Source: Arsukibacterium sp. UBA5043
GTDB taxonomy: Bacteria; Pseudomonadota; Gammaproteobacteria; Enterobacterales; Alteromonadaceae
DNA: 64,000 bases
NCBI GenBank assembly: GCA_002415085.1
Contig: DIBV01000017.1
Coordinates: 361,818-425,817 of the forward strand
Direction: 5' to 3'
In this document: positions 18,225-27,195 of the stretch, piece by piece
Layout of the letters: each line of letters opens with the position of its first letter
Numbering within the stretch: position 1 is the first letter of the stretch
Notes under the pieces: model-generated
Seen by the model: only the letters and a program-made list of their open reading frames with translations
Databases searched by the model: none
What the model was told of the DNA's origin: nothing
Position numbers and translations under genes: made by a program

Positions 18225-18959
18225 TTAGCCTCCTACCAGCTTTCTGACCCAGGGCCGGTGTTGTTCGTTCACTAATATGGCAGTGCGCAGCCTTAAGCAG
18301 GTTAACGCCAACAGTAATACGGCAAATGCCAGAATACTGATTAGTAATGGCCACAACATGCTGGGGTCAATTGACGGCCTGGCAAACTTGGTAATACTGG
18401 CGCCCTGATGCAGGGTGTTCCACCATTCTACCGAAAAATGAATAATGGGTAAGTTAATAACCCCAATTAATGCCAGCAGGCTGGATACTTTGGCCCCGAC
18501 CTGTCGGTCGCTGAATGCGCCATTTAACGCAATAACACCTAAGTACAAAAATAACAGAATAAGTTCTGAGGTTAAGCGGGCATCCCACACCCACCAGGCG
18601 CCCCACATTGGTTTGCCCCAGGCCATACCGGTAACCAGTGCGATGACGGTATAGATTGCGCCGATAGGCGCGATAGCCAGCACCGCCCAGTGCGCCACTT
18701 TAATTTGCCAGACAAGCGCGACAAAGGCCGCACTGGCCATTGCGGCGTAAGCACCCATTGACATAATGGCCGAAGGCACATGAATATGAATTATCCGGTA
18801 ACTGTCGCCTTGCTGATAATCCGCTGGCGTAAACGCCAGCCCCCAGATATTACCCAACAGCAGAAGTGCCAGCGCACTCGCCATCAGATACGGCAGCAGC
18901 TTGCCGCAAAAATGATAGAGCGTTTCACTTTTAGCGTAAGGATCTAACCACTTAAACAT
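18225..18959 (-). CDS. ccmC: Haem exporter/transfer protein CcmC
   Basis: 244 aa with six predicted membrane segments. The WWD motif MWGAWWVWDARLT is at residues 118-130, and His60 in IIHIHVPSA is a haem ligand in the family. It attaches haem to CcmE. One base separates it from ccmB. Confidence 0.95.
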   Translation of the reverse strand: MFKWLDPYAKSETLYHFCGKLLPYLMASALALLLLGNIWGLAFTPADYQQGDSYRIIHIHVPSAIMSMGAYAAMASAAFVALVWQIKVAHWAVLAIAPIGAIYTVIALVTGMAWGKPMWGAWWVWDARLTSELILLFLYLGVIALNGAFSDRQVGAKVSSLLALIGVINLPIIHFSVEWWNTLHQGASITKFARPSIDPSMLWPLLISILAFAVLLLALTCLRLRTAILVNEQHRPWVRKLVGG

Positions 18960-18960
18960 A

Positions 18961-19623
18961 TCAACTCACATTAATTCGCAATGCACTGGTAACCGCCATC
19001 GGTACCAGCGCTAACGCCAATAATAACATGGCAAGTAAAATGGCCAACTGCCCCTGATACTCCAGCCCGATGCTGGCAGCCTCGATGGCACTACTGGCAA
19101 AAATTAATAGCGGAATATACAGTGGCAAAATCAGTAGCGCCAGTAAAATACCGCCTTTATCGGCAGCCATGGTAAGCGCCGAGCCCAGTACACTAAGCAA
19201 GCTAAGCAATGGGGTGCCGAGCAGCAAGGTTAATGCCATTGCGCCCAGTGCCGCCTGTTCCAGGCCAAGCAACAAGGCAACCAGTGGTGACAACAGCAGC
19301 AATGGCAGGCCGGTACTTAACCAGTTAGCAAAGGTTTTTGCCAGCACAAAGGCCAGCAGGCTATGTCGCCCTGCTACTAACTGCTCGATGACGCCATTGC
19401 GGTAATCGTCTTTAAAAAGCCGCTCTGCTGCCAGCAGCACACTGAGCAGTGCAGCAATCCAGACCACTCCAGGAGCAATAATACGTAACATATTGGGCTC
19501 TGGCCCAACACCTAACGGAAACAGACTGAGCACAATAATAAAAAACAGAATGGGATTGAGCCAGTCAGCTTTTTGCCGGGCCAGTAAGCGCAATTCGCGC
19601 TGCAAAAAAACCATGCTTACCAT
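18961..19623 (-). CDS. ccmB: Haem exporter permease CcmB
   Basis: 220 aa, six hydrophobic segments, with FLQRELRLLARQKADWLNP at the start typical of CcmB. It overlaps the ccmA stop by 7 bases. A second ATG at 19614 is also possible. Membrane part of the CcmAB ABC transporter. Confidence 0.93.
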   Translation of the reverse strand: MVSMVFLQRELRLLARQKADWLNPILFFIIVLSLFPLGVGPEPNMLRIIAPGVVWIAALLSVLLAAERLFKDDYRNGVIEQLVAGRHSLLAFVLAKTFANWLSTGLPLLLLSPLVALLLGLEQAALGAMALTLLLGTPLLSLLSVLGSALTMAADKGGILLALLILPLYIPLLIFASSAIEAASIGLEYQGQLAILLAMLLLALALVPMAVTSALRINVS

Positions 19624-20312
19624 CGGTAGACCAGCTCCAGTTTAATTAAAGACTGAAATTGCAGGGTAAGCTGCTGATGGGTCGTTAAGATAATGGCACC
19701 ACCTTTATTCAGATGTTCCAGCATATGCTGTTGCAGCAGGCCAATTGCACTTTGGTCCAGTGCCGTAAAAGGCTCATCCAGGATCCAGATTAGCGCCGGT
19801 GTTAACCATAATCTGGCCAGCGATACCCTTCGCTGCTGCCCCGCCGATAACATGCGGCATGGTACATCTTCCAGGCCAGCCAAGCCGAGTTTGGCCAGTA
19901 ACGCCCAATCATCAGCGGGTTTGAGCGCGGCGGCGGCCCGCCAGAAACTTAAATTCTCCAGTGCGGTTAATTGTTCATGTATACCGCTATGATGGCCGAT
20001 ATAACATAAGTTGGCGCAATAGGCTGGCAAGCTTTGTGCTAATGGCTTAGCCTGATAATACAGCTGACCATCATCGGGCTGTGCCAGGCCCGCTAAAATA
20101 CGTAACAATGAGCTTTTGCCGGCACCATTTTTGCCTTGTATTTGCAGCAACTGACCATAACTGAGCTGGACAGATAATTGCGCAAACAATACCCGGTCTT
20201 GCCGGATACAACTTAACTGCTGGCCTTGTAAAACCGGCCTGGCATGTTTTGTGACAACGAATGCGGCATCCGTTGCTTCAGTGCTGGAAAATAGCGGCTG
20301 ATTTATGTTCAC
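19617..20312 (-). CDS. ccmA: Haem exporter ATP-binding protein CcmA
   Basis: 231 aa ABC ATPase. Walker A GKNGAGKSSLLRILAGL, signature LSAGQQRRVSLARLW and Walker B LIWILDEPFTALD are present. The about 25 residues before QGQQLSCIRQDRVLF are longer than usual, so an internal start is possible. First gene of the ccm operon and divergent from the fliK-like gene. The 103-base gap between them shows no clear promoter to me. Confidence 0.93.
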   Translation of the reverse strand: MNINQPLFSSTEATDAAFVVTKHARPVLQGQQLSCIRQDRVLFAQLSVQLSYGQLLQIQGKNGAGKSSLLRILAGLAQPDDGQLYYQAKPLAQSLPAYCANLCYIGHHSGIHEQLTALENLSFWRAAAALKPADDWALLAKLGLAGLEDVPCRMLSAGQQRRVSLARLWLTPALIWILDEPFTALDQSAIGLLQQHMLEHLNKGGAIILTTHQQLTLQFQSLIKLELVYRW

Positions 20313-20415
20313 TGGTCCTGGTATCGACGGCTGTTAAAATTGCGCGCATAGTAGCATACCGTGGCGGGAATACGAATCAGAACAACTGCTGGCATCGTGA
20401 TTAATCAGGGGAAAT

Positions 20416-22518
20416 ATGAACCAGATCAATCTGGAAAAATTACTACACAGTACGCCATCAAGCGCCGGTTACAAAGCCGGGGCAAGCAGCGCTGAGCTAA
20501 AATTATTAGCTGGCGAGCTATATACCGCCAGGTTGCAAATGCTGTCTGGCACCAGCCAGCTGCAGCTGCAAACACCACAAGGCCAGTTAAAAATTGAGCT
20601 GCCTGCGCAAATATCTCTGCAGATAACTCAGCAGATAACTCAGCAATTCGGCCCGCAGCTGCAGGTGAAACTTAACCCGGCCGGCAACAATCAACTTAGC
20701 CTTACCCTGCAGACCATGCCGCCGCCAGCCAGCAGAATTGGTTTAAGTTCTGCCCAATTGCAACCGGTAATCAGCCAGTGGTTAAGTCAACAGTTGCCAG
20801 CACTGGCAATAAGGGCGGCAAGCGGCGTAACCATGCCCCTTAATCATCAAACCGGCGTTCACTCTGGCGCCGGCCTGTCCCAGCAGCTCAGTAGCCAGCC
20901 CACGCAACACACTCAGGCTAATCTGGCGACCAGCATAGCCGTTAACCAGTCAGCTAACGTTCAAGCTGCCAGTAGTACGTTTACGCTGCCCATGCAGCTT
21001 GATCTCAAGACCGGCCAGTTGCTATTAACAGGCGCAGGCGCTAGCAGTCCGGTATTGCTAACCTTAACCAGCAAAGAGCTCGCCGCTTTTACCAGGCTGA
21101 TGCAAGCCAGCCAGTCCAGCACAGCGCAGCCCTCTTTGCCCCCAGCAGGCCGCCACAATGTATTGCTGACGATAACGCCCGGCCAGACTGGTACGCAACA
21201 ATTATCATTACAACCTGCAGCAACCGGATTAGTTGCAGCAGGCAGTTTACCGGCCCAAAGGCTGACGCCAGCGACGGCACAGCAACTTATCCGTGCACTG
21301 GTGAGTCAGTTGCCTCCGATTGAGCAAAGCATCGCGCCTGATGCAACTAAAATTCGTGTCGGGCAGCTTAATATCAGTGTGCCGGCGCAACTGGCAAGGA
21401 CATTAACCAGTATTAGCAGCGGTTTAAACAACTCTTCGGCCAACGCGCAGCTAATGCCCGGCAATAATCCGGTGCCCCTGGTGCTGCAATTGCAGGCACC
21501 GGCTAGCAAAAACGGGCAATGGCAATTGCTGTTGCAAGCCAGCGGGCCAAGCATCACCGTTACGGTGAGCCAGAACCAGGCCGACCGGCCAATAAGTTGG
21601 CAAACCACAACGCTTAGCGCTGAGCCAGGATCAGGGCAACGGCCATTAGGCACAGCAGCGGCCGCAAACCCGGTTAGTCAGCAAATGTTGCTGCAGCTGC
21701 CGCCGGAAGTAAAAACGCAAGCCTGGCGGAATTTGTTGCCGTTGCTATCGCAACCACTGATGCAGCCCAATAGCATGCCGAATCTGCCTGTCGCGCTGCA
21801 ACAGTTGTTTAGTCAGATCCAGCAAAGCCTGCCTGAAATCAGTAAACCCCTGGCGCCCCCGGCAATCGCGGCCCAGCTTGCTGCCGTGCTCCAGTTTCAG
21901 CCGTTGCAAAGCCAGCCCAACATGCAAACCAGCGGCGGCACGCTGGCCATGGCAATTCAATTGCTGTTAGGCCATTTAAGCCAGAAGCAGCAAACACCCG
22001 CCAGCAATGCTCCGGCCAACCGGTTAAGCCAGCTGGTTTCACAGCTGGATACCGCACAGGCTGGCACCGCCCTGCGGCAATTGGCCAGTTTAAGCAGCCC
22101 GCTACAGCAAAGCCAGCTGGCCACGGTGGATGCGCAAAGCCAGCTGCAGCAATGGTTACTGCAGCTACCGTTGCAGCAGCAGGGCCAGACCATCCTACCG
22201 CAATTGCAGATAGAGCAACGTGCCGCCGATGGCAAACAAGACATCAAAAATAATAAGCAGTGGCAATTGACCATGAAATTCGATTTACAACAGTATGGTA
22301 ATTTACTGGCGGTCGCCAAATTGCAGGATAACGAGCTGCAACTGCAGTTTTACACCGACCATAATCAGGCACTGCGGCTGGCTCAGAAGTTTCTGCCACT
22401 GCTAAAAGATCGCTGCGCAGCGCAGGGGTTAACCGTTACAAAGGCTGACTGTCAGCTGGGTAAAATACCCGAAAGCTTACTGCCCCGACACAACAGTCTG
22501 CTAACGGTAAAAGTATAA
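20416..22518 (+). CDS. FliK-like hook-length control family protein (second copy)
   Basis: 700 aa, Gln/Ser/Pro/Leu-rich, with low-complexity middle and no signal peptide. GGGGAAAT lies directly before the ATG. The C-terminal about 90 residues (QWQLTMKFDLQQYGNLLAVAKLQDNELQLQFYTD...) form a compact alpha/beta-looking domain like the FliK C-terminal domain, but without the canonical LDPxDLG motif found in the main fliK at 42787. It is followed by a stand-alone FlhB C-terminal domain. Bacillus has a comparable pair (YlqG/FlhX). Role inferred: modulation of flagellar export specificity, or an unrelated length-sensing function. Confidence 0.6.
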   Translation: MNQINLEKLLHSTPSSAGYKAGASSAELKLLAGELYTARLQMLSGTSQLQLQTPQGQLKIELPAQISLQITQQITQQFGPQLQVKLNPAGNNQLSLTLQTMPPPASRIGLSSAQLQPVISQWLSQQLPALAIRAASGVTMPLNHQTGVHSGAGLSQQLSSQPTQHTQANLATSIAVNQSANVQAASSTFTLPMQLDLKTGQLLLTGAGASSPVLLTLTSKELAAFTRLMQASQSSTAQPSLPPAGRHNVLLTITPGQTGTQQLSLQPAATGLVAAGSLPAQRLTPATAQQLIRALVSQLPPIEQSIAPDATKIRVGQLNISVPAQLARTLTSISSGLNNSSANAQLMPGNNPVPLVLQLQAPASKNGQWQLLLQASGPSITVTVSQNQADRPISWQTTTLSAEPGSGQRPLGTAAAANPVSQQMLLQLPPEVKTQAWRNLLPLLSQPLMQPNSMPNLPVALQQLFSQIQQSLPEISKPLAPPAIAAQLAAVLQFQPLQSQPNMQTSGGTLAMAIQLLLGHLSQKQQTPASNAPANRLSQLVSQLDTAQAGTALRQLASLSSPLQQSQLATVDAQSQLQQWLLQLPLQQQGQTILPQLQIEQRAADGKQDIKNNKQWQLTMKFDLQQYGNLLAVAKLQDNELQLQFYTDHNQALRLAQKFLPLLKDRCAAQGLTVTKADCQLGKIPESLLPRHNSLLTVKV

Positions 22519-22530
22519 GGATCGACAAAA

Positions 22531-22854
22531 TTGGCCAATGATGATAAACAAACTAACACGCGCCAACGCAGCGCCACCGCATTAAAATATGACGGTAAAG
22601 CGGCGCCGACCATCGTTGCCAAAGGACATGGCGAGTTGGCAGAGGATATTATTGCGTTGGCAAAGGAGCACGGGGTACTGATTCATCAGGACGACGAGCT
22701 AAACCGGCTACTTAGCCAGTTACAATTGGGCGATAATATTCCCAAAGAGTTATATGTGGTGATTGCCGAGCTGATCGCGTTTTCATATGTGCTGCAGGGA
22801 AAATTTCCGGAACAATGGCAGAATATTCACCAACGAATTGATTTAAAAACTTAA
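22531..22854 (+). CDS. Stand-alone FlhB C-terminal-like domain protein (FlhX type)
   Basis: 107 aa from a TTG start with AAGGA 9 bases upstream (overlapping the stop of the preceding gene). ATALKYDGKAAPTIVAKGHG aligns with FlhB downstream of its NPTH cleavage site (compare VALKYDQGKFRAPVVVAKGVD in the flhB of this window), and ELYVVIAELIAFSYVLQGK aligns with the FlhB end. The NPTH site itself and all membrane segments are missing. It therefore mimics the cleaved FlhB-CC fragment. The stop codon touches a REP-like palindrome. Confidence 0.8.
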   Translation: MANDDKQTNTRQRSATALKYDGKAAPTIVAKGHGELAEDIIALAKEHGVLIHQDDELNRLLSQLQLGDNIPKELYVVIAELIAFSYVLQGKFPEQWQNIHQRIDLKT

Positions 22855-22927
22855 AAGGGGTCAGAGTGAATAAACTAGTAATTGCAAAGGGTCTGGGTGA
22901 ATTTTTTATTCACTCTGACCCTTTTTT
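22853..22927. repeat. REP-like palindrome between convergent genes, probable bidirectional terminator
   Basis: Perfect 17-bp arms, 22858-22874 (GGGTCAGAGTGAATAAA) and 22905-22921, with a 30-base loop. A-tract before and T-tract after give terminator-like ends in both directions. The left edge contains the stop of the FlhX-like gene (22852-22854) and the right T-tract contains the stop of the DUF2802 gene (22926-22928). It thus serves two convergent genes. Confidence 0.85.
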
Positions 22928-23372
22928 AAGATTTGGCCTGGTGCAGGTTAAATAATAGCTCGGCTTCAGCGCGGGGTAATTCACATTCGCGCATGATTTC
23001 TTCTAAATCGGCACCTAATTGCACCATTTTCATGGCCCGGGTATAAATTTTGCTCTCGGGATCGGTCAGCGACATAGCTTGTTGTTGTTCTGCCAACTCT
23101 GTGCAGGCGCCATGCAATTGGGCAAGTTGGTTTTCAAGGGTAAGGACGCGCTGGTCGAGCGTGAGTACCCGCTGACCTACCCCGATAATGCCAGCCCGAA
23201 GCTCTTCCGTTTCGTTCTGGGCTGCCATTAATTGCTGGTTGTTCTGCTCCAACTGTCGGCTAAATACTTCCCACTGCTGACGATTGAGATGGCGTTGACG
23301 CAACAGTTGCCACAGCAACAGCAGTACCAGCAATGCAATAACAATACTCTGGCCCAGCATCCATGGGTTCAT
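22926..23372 (-). CDS. DUF2802 family membrane-anchored coiled-coil protein
   Basis: 148 aa from ATG 23372, which has GGAG 8 bases upstream; a GTG at 23390 overlapping the cheW stop is the alternative. One N-terminal transmembrane helix (GQSIVIALLVLLLLWQLL), then coiled coil (LEQNNQQLMAAQNETEELRA...), then a short C-terminal helix-turn-helix-like segment (MKMVQLGADLEEIMRECELP). It is the usual last gene of the polar che operon after cheW (P. aeruginosa PA1465 and Vibrio equivalents). Function unknown. Confidence 0.75.
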   Translation of the reverse strand: MNPWMLGQSIVIALLVLLLLWQLLRQRHLNRQQWEVFSRQLEQNNQQLMAAQNETEELRAGIIGVGQRVLTLDQRVLTLENQLAQLHGACTELAEQQQAMSLTDPESKIYTRAMKMVQLGADLEEIMRECELPRAEAELLFNLHQAKS

Positions 23373-23386
23373 TGCCAGTTCTCCGC

Positions 23387-23881
23387 TCACAGACTGTTAA
23401 TTTCTTCCCACTCTTCATCGTTGAGTAGTTTGTTTAAATCAACCAGGATCAGCAACTCGCCTTCACGATTTGATACTCCCTGGATAAAACGGGCACTTTC
23501 GTCGGTACCAACATTAGGCGCGGTATCCACTTCTGACTGTTTCAGGTAGACCACTTCAGCCACGCTGTCGACCAGAATACCAATAACCTGACGCTCCGCC
23601 TCGATAATAACAATTCGACTATTATCGGTGACATCGCCCGCTTCCAGACCAAACCGGGCACGGGTGTCAATTACCGTTACCACATTGCCCCGCAGGTTAA
23701 TAATGCCCATTACATAGCCGGGCGCACCCGGAACAGGCGCAATCTCGGTATAGCGCAGTACTTCTTGCACCTGCATAACGTTGATGCCGTAGGTTTCTTC
23801 CTGCAACCGGAACGTTACCCACTGGAACACCAGATCGGTACTTTCTTTTTTGCCGGTTGTCTTTGCCTGGTTATTACTCAT
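23387..23881 (-). CDS. cheW: Chemotaxis adaptor CheW
   Basis: 164 aa. One CheW domain: VTFRLQEETYGINVMQVQEVLRYTEIAPVPGAPGYVMGIINLRGNVVTVIDTR is fully typical, with INLRG and the DSVAEV receptor/kinase surface. It couples chemoreceptors to CheA. The N-terminal about 18 residues are a charged extension. It is located after parC-parP. Confidence 0.95.
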   Translation of the reverse strand: MSNNQAKTTGKKESTDLVFQWVTFRLQEETYGINVMQVQEVLRYTEIAPVPGAPGYVMGIINLRGNVVTVIDTRARFGLEAGDVTDNSRIVIIEAERQVIGILVDSVAEVVYLKQSEVDTAPNVGTDESARFIQGVSNREGELLILVDLNKLLNDEEWEEINSL

Positions 23882-23910
23882 ATACCGCTCCTGTAAATTT
23901 TACTGCCCGC

Positions 23911-24699
23911 TCAGGCATTAATGTCCTGACCGCGATTAAGTAAGTTAATCATAGCGTCGACATCAACTAAAGCACACATATGCTTTTTAATTAAACCTGC
24001 CATCCAGGGCCTTTTGCCGTCCGTTTCGCGCCACTTCACCTCGTCCTGCTCCAGACTAAAGGTATTAATCAGCGTTTCACACGTCAGCCCCCAGTTGCTG
24101 GTGCCCAGCATAATAACATACTGATAGTTTAGCTTTTGCTCCATCGCCTGATCATATTTCTCAGGCATAACCCAGCGAGCGCTATCCACCACACTGATTT
24201 TCTGCTGCCGGTAAAGCATAATGCCCTTAAACCAGGCCGGCTTACCAAATAAACTGTTTATTTCACCCAGTTGATGAATACCACCAAGTTCGGTAAGGGG
24301 TACTGCCAGTTTTAACCCTGCCACATTAAAAAATAATGCCTGAAACCGTCCTTGCCGATAAGCCTTGTTAACGCTATCAGAGATAACCCCTGGCGGCACT
24401 TCTTTTGCTAATGCCAGCCGCTCAGCAATAGGAACGTCACGATTGTGCACAGGCACACTAACATCAGCAATGGGATTAGCCTGAATGGTCGGTTGCGATT
24501 TTTCAACAACTGGCGCAAGTACCGCCGCGACAGCAGGTTTAGATTCTACCTTCGCTACCGGGCTGGCCTGAGCTAATAACCGGTTTAGCTCGCGGGTTTT
24601 AGCATCTTCGACCAGGCTGGTTTCAGTAGCGCCGTCATCCGTTAGCAAGGCAGACAAATAATGCTGCATAACTTTCTGACTGGCGATTAAACTGCTCAT
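23911..24699 (-). CDS. parP: CheW-domain protein ParP (polar chemotaxis array)
   Basis: 262 aa. The N-terminal half is variable and charged. The C-terminal CheW-like domain begins near FQALFFNVAGLKLAVPLTELGGIHQLGEI and continues to MAGLIKKHMCALVDVDAMINLL. Together with ParC it keeps arrays at the pole in Vibrio by binding CheA. The start overlaps the parC stop (TAATG). The order parC-parP-cheW-DUF2802 is conserved in polar-flagellated gammaproteobacteria. Confidence 0.82.
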   Translation of the reverse strand: MSSLIASQKVMQHYLSALLTDDGATETSLVEDAKTRELNRLLAQASPVAKVESKPAVAAVLAPVVEKSQPTIQANPIADVSVPVHNRDVPIAERLALAKEVPPGVISDSVNKAYRQGRFQALFFNVAGLKLAVPLTELGGIHQLGEINSLFGKPAWFKGIMLYRQQKISVVDSARWVMPEKYDQAMEQKLNYQYVIMLGTSNWGLTCETLINTFSLEQDEVKWRETDGKRPWMAGLIKKHMCALVDVDAMINLLNRGQDINA

Positions 24700-25478
24700 T
24701 ACGCCTCCGGTGCCAGCTGCAACAAATAGGTTAGCAGCGTATTATAGGCAAACACGCCGCGGGACGACGGAGCAAACACGTTTGGCGGCGTTTGCGCTAC
24801 GCTGGCATCCCGGAATTTGGTGTCTACCGGTACCACTGCCGACCAGACCTTATCCTGATAAGTGGCTTTTAACTCTTTGTAGGCTTCGAGCGATGCCCGG
24901 GTTCTTTTGTCATACATGGTAGGAATTATAGTAAACGCATAGTCTCTTTGTTGCGAACTGCGCATTAGTGCCATGGTTGCTATCATCCGCTCCAACCCTT
25001 TGAGCGCCAGAAACTCTGTTTGCACCGGGATTAAAATCCTGTTGCAGGCAGCAATAGCATTAACCATTAATACCCCCATTACCGGGGGGCAGTCCAGGAG
25101 CACATAGTCATATTCTGCTTTAACTTTTTGTAATGCTTTTTTTAAAATCAGCCCCATGCCACCTTTATTACCAAGCGAGCGGTCGAGGGTTGCCAATGCC
25201 ATAGACGAAGGCAGAATATCCAGATTGTTAACACTACTTGGACACAACGATTGTAAAATTTCTTCCCGGGTAATGTCTTTACCACGAATAAAAATATCGT
25301 AGACACTATTTTCCAGCTCTTCAGCATCAATTCCGAAATAGTAGGTCAGAGAAGCATGCGGATCGGTATCGACCAGCAGCACCCGTTTGCCGCGCTCTGC
25401 CAGTAAACCACCTAACGTGACGGTAGTCGTGGTTTTACCAACCCCGCCTTTCTGATTTGCTATTGTCCAAATTACCAC
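24699..25478 (-). CDS. parC: ParA-like ATPase ParC (polar chemotaxis cluster)
   Basis: 259 aa. Deviant Walker A NQKGGVGKTTTTVTLGGLLA, DTDPHASLTYYFG, and DYVLLDCPPVMGVLMVNAI are ParA/MinD family motifs. Position before a CheW-domain protein identifies it as the chemotaxis ParC rather than plasmid or chromosome ParA. It is known in Vibrio to target signalling arrays to the pole. Separated by 2 bases from motD. Confidence 0.85.
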   Translation of the reverse strand: MVIWTIANQKGGVGKTTTTVTLGGLLAERGKRVLLVDTDPHASLTYYFGIDAEELENSVYDIFIRGKDITREEILQSLCPSSVNNLDILPSSMALATLDRSLGNKGGMGLILKKALQKVKAEYDYVLLDCPPVMGVLMVNAIAACNRILIPVQTEFLALKGLERMIATMALMRSSQQRDYAFTIIPTMYDKRTRASLEAYKELKATYQDKVWSAVVPVDTKFRDASVAQTPPNVFAPSSRGVFAYNTLLTYLLQLAPEA

Positions 25479-25480
25479 GT

Positions 25481-26446
25481 TCAGGGTTCCTGTTGTTCTG
25501 GCAGTTCATCTGGATTGTCCTGACGGGTGGTGATTCTGACCCCACCACCTGGCAATGCAATTACCCTGATACTGCCATCATCCTGGGTAACCTGTCGCAA
25601 TTGCTGTTGTAACGCTTCACTTTGCTGCTGCAGTTCCAGCTCATCTGGCAGATAACCATAGCGTGATACCGCAATGACCACTTTGCGGTTTTCTGCCCGC
25701 CCCTCGGCTGTGGCATTACTACTGTCAGCATAGTATTGGCCATATCCCTCAATCGCCATGCGGTGAGACGGTGTACCTAACGTTTCCAGCACCCGCAGTA
25801 CCGATGTTGCCCGGGCAACAGACAATTCCCAGTTTGACGAAAACAGCTCGTTATTTATCGGTTGATCGTCAGTGTAACCACGGATCCGGATAAAATTATT
25901 TATCGGGTTAATAATATCGGTAATTTCATTTAACAACGTACGGGCCGAACTGGTTGCCGTGGCACTGCCGCTGGCAAATAACAGGCCGCTGTTTAATTCA
26001 ATTATCAGCCAGTTTTCGTCTTGCTGAATATTGACCACGCCCTGCTCGATAAGATTGGCCAGCGCCTGATTAAGCTCCTGCTCGAGTGACACCAACGGGC
26101 TACCTAAAAATTGCTGCCTGACATCAGATAAGGTACTGGCATCAGCCACCAGCTCTGGCCCCTCGGCGCTCTCAAGCGAACTGCCATAACGGTCAAAGTC
26201 ACTTTGTGGCGCGGCTTGGGGTAGCATCCCGCGGCCACTACTGCCGCTGCCCGTTTTCGCCGGGCGCTCGAATACATTGGTCAGGGTGTCAGCCAATGCG
26301 CTGAACTCTTCGTCTTTAACCACTGACATGGCATACAACACCACAAATAATGCGAACATTAAGGTCATGTAATCGGCGTAAGACACTAGCCAGCGGTCAA
26401 GTTGCTCTGGTTCATCATGCTGATGTTGCTGCTTATGCCGATACAT
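25481..26446 (-). CDS. motD: Flagellar stator protein MotD (MotB family)
   Basis: 321 aa. Single transmembrane segment with the ion-binding Asp25 in SYADYMTLMFALFVVLYAM. An OmpA-like peptidoglycan-binding domain follows at about residues 160-260 (LLFASGSATATSS, RIRGYTDDQP, NWELSVARATSVLR, NRKVVIAV). Location between cheB and parC next to a MotA homologue matches motCD of Pseudomonas, a second, proton-type stator needed for swarming. The sequence after Asp25 is of the MotB/MotD type; ion choice is not proven. Confidence 0.85.
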   Translation of the reverse strand: MYRHKQQHQHDEPEQLDRWLVSYADYMTLMFALFVVLYAMSVVKDEEFSALADTLTNVFERPAKTGSGSSGRGMLPQAAPQSDFDRYGSSLESAEGPELVADASTLSDVRQQFLGSPLVSLEQELNQALANLIEQGVVNIQQDENWLIIELNSGLLFASGSATATSSARTLLNEITDIINPINNFIRIRGYTDDQPINNELFSSNWELSVARATSVLRVLETLGTPSHRMAIEGYGQYYADSSNATAEGRAENRKVVIAVSRYGYLPDELELQQQSEALQQQLRQVTQDDGSIRVIALPGGGVRITTRQDNPDELPEQQEP

Positions 26447-26451
26447 AATCG

Positions 26452-27195
26452 CTAGCTCAGCCGATACGCAGCGAGCTTGCGCTCAATATTGCGGGGATTT
26501 TCACCTTGTGCTATCGATACTAAGCCTTCCACAATCAGCTCATGATACAAGGTATGCTGATACACCAGACTCTTGAGCTTATTACCCACCGGGATAAAAA
26601 TCAGATTGGCAAAGCCCACGCCATAGATCGTTGCGACAAAAGCGGTGGCCACCCCCATGCCCAATAATTTGGGCTCAGAAATATTCGCCATTGCCTGAAT
26701 TAGCCCCAGTACCGCCCCCACAATACCAATGGTCGGACTGTACCCGCCCATCGCTTCAAAAATGCGGGCACCACGCAGCAAACGTTCGCGCTCCAGGGTT
26801 AGCTCGGCATCCAGGGTATCCTGCAGTACTTTTACTTCGACGCCATCAACCAGTAAATTCAAGCCACGGTGTAAAAAAGGATCGCTCTCTTCCAGCGCCG
26901 CCGATTCCAGCGACAAAAAGCCATTGGCCCTGGCTGAACTGCCCCAGTTTACAATGCGCTCTACCGCGTTTTGCATCGGCAGGCTTTCTGGTCTGAGTAC
27001 CCAGGGTAACATGCTCAGACCCAGTCGGAATTGGGGTAGCGGGGTTTGCAGCATTACCGCGCCAACCGTGCCGCCAACAACAATAATAAACGCAGGTAAA
27101 TGCAGCAAGGTGCTAAGAGCGCCACCTTCGAGCATAAAACCACCTGCTACCGCGACTACCGCCAGTAAAAAACCACTGATTGCCAGTTTATCCAT
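26452..27195 (-). CDS. motC: Flagellar stator protein MotC (MotA family)
   Basis: 247 aa. Four membrane segments, with the last pair at [23 protein letters not shown] and [32 protein letters not shown], the MotA/ExbB signature. Charged cytoplasmic loop between segments 2 and 3 contacts FliG. It overlaps the cheB end by 8 bases and precedes motD. No motAB or pomAB pair is in this window, so the main stator may be elsewhere. Confidence 0.88.
   Translation of the reverse strand: MDKLAISGFLLAVVAVAGGFMLEGGALSTLLHLPAFIIVVGGTVGAVMLQTPLPQFRLGLSMLPWVLRPESLPMQNAVERIVNWGSSARANGFLSLESAALEESDPFLHRGLNLLVDGVEVKVLQDTLDAELTLERERLLRGARIFEAMGGYSPTIGIVGAVLGLIQAMANISEPKLLGMGVATAFVATIYGVGFANLIFIPVGNKLKSLVYQHTLYHELIVEGLVSIAQGENPRNIERKLAAYRLS

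Noticed and set aside
18022-18354. 110-residue version of CcmD
   Set aside because: The extra N-terminus lies inside ccmC and is not CcmD-like. ATG 18222 has a TAGGAGG ribosome site.
20611-20650. Tandem CAGATAACTCAG units in the fliK-like gene as a phase-variable repeat
   Set aside because: There are only two 12-base in-frame units within a Gln-rich stretch; too short and frame-preserving.
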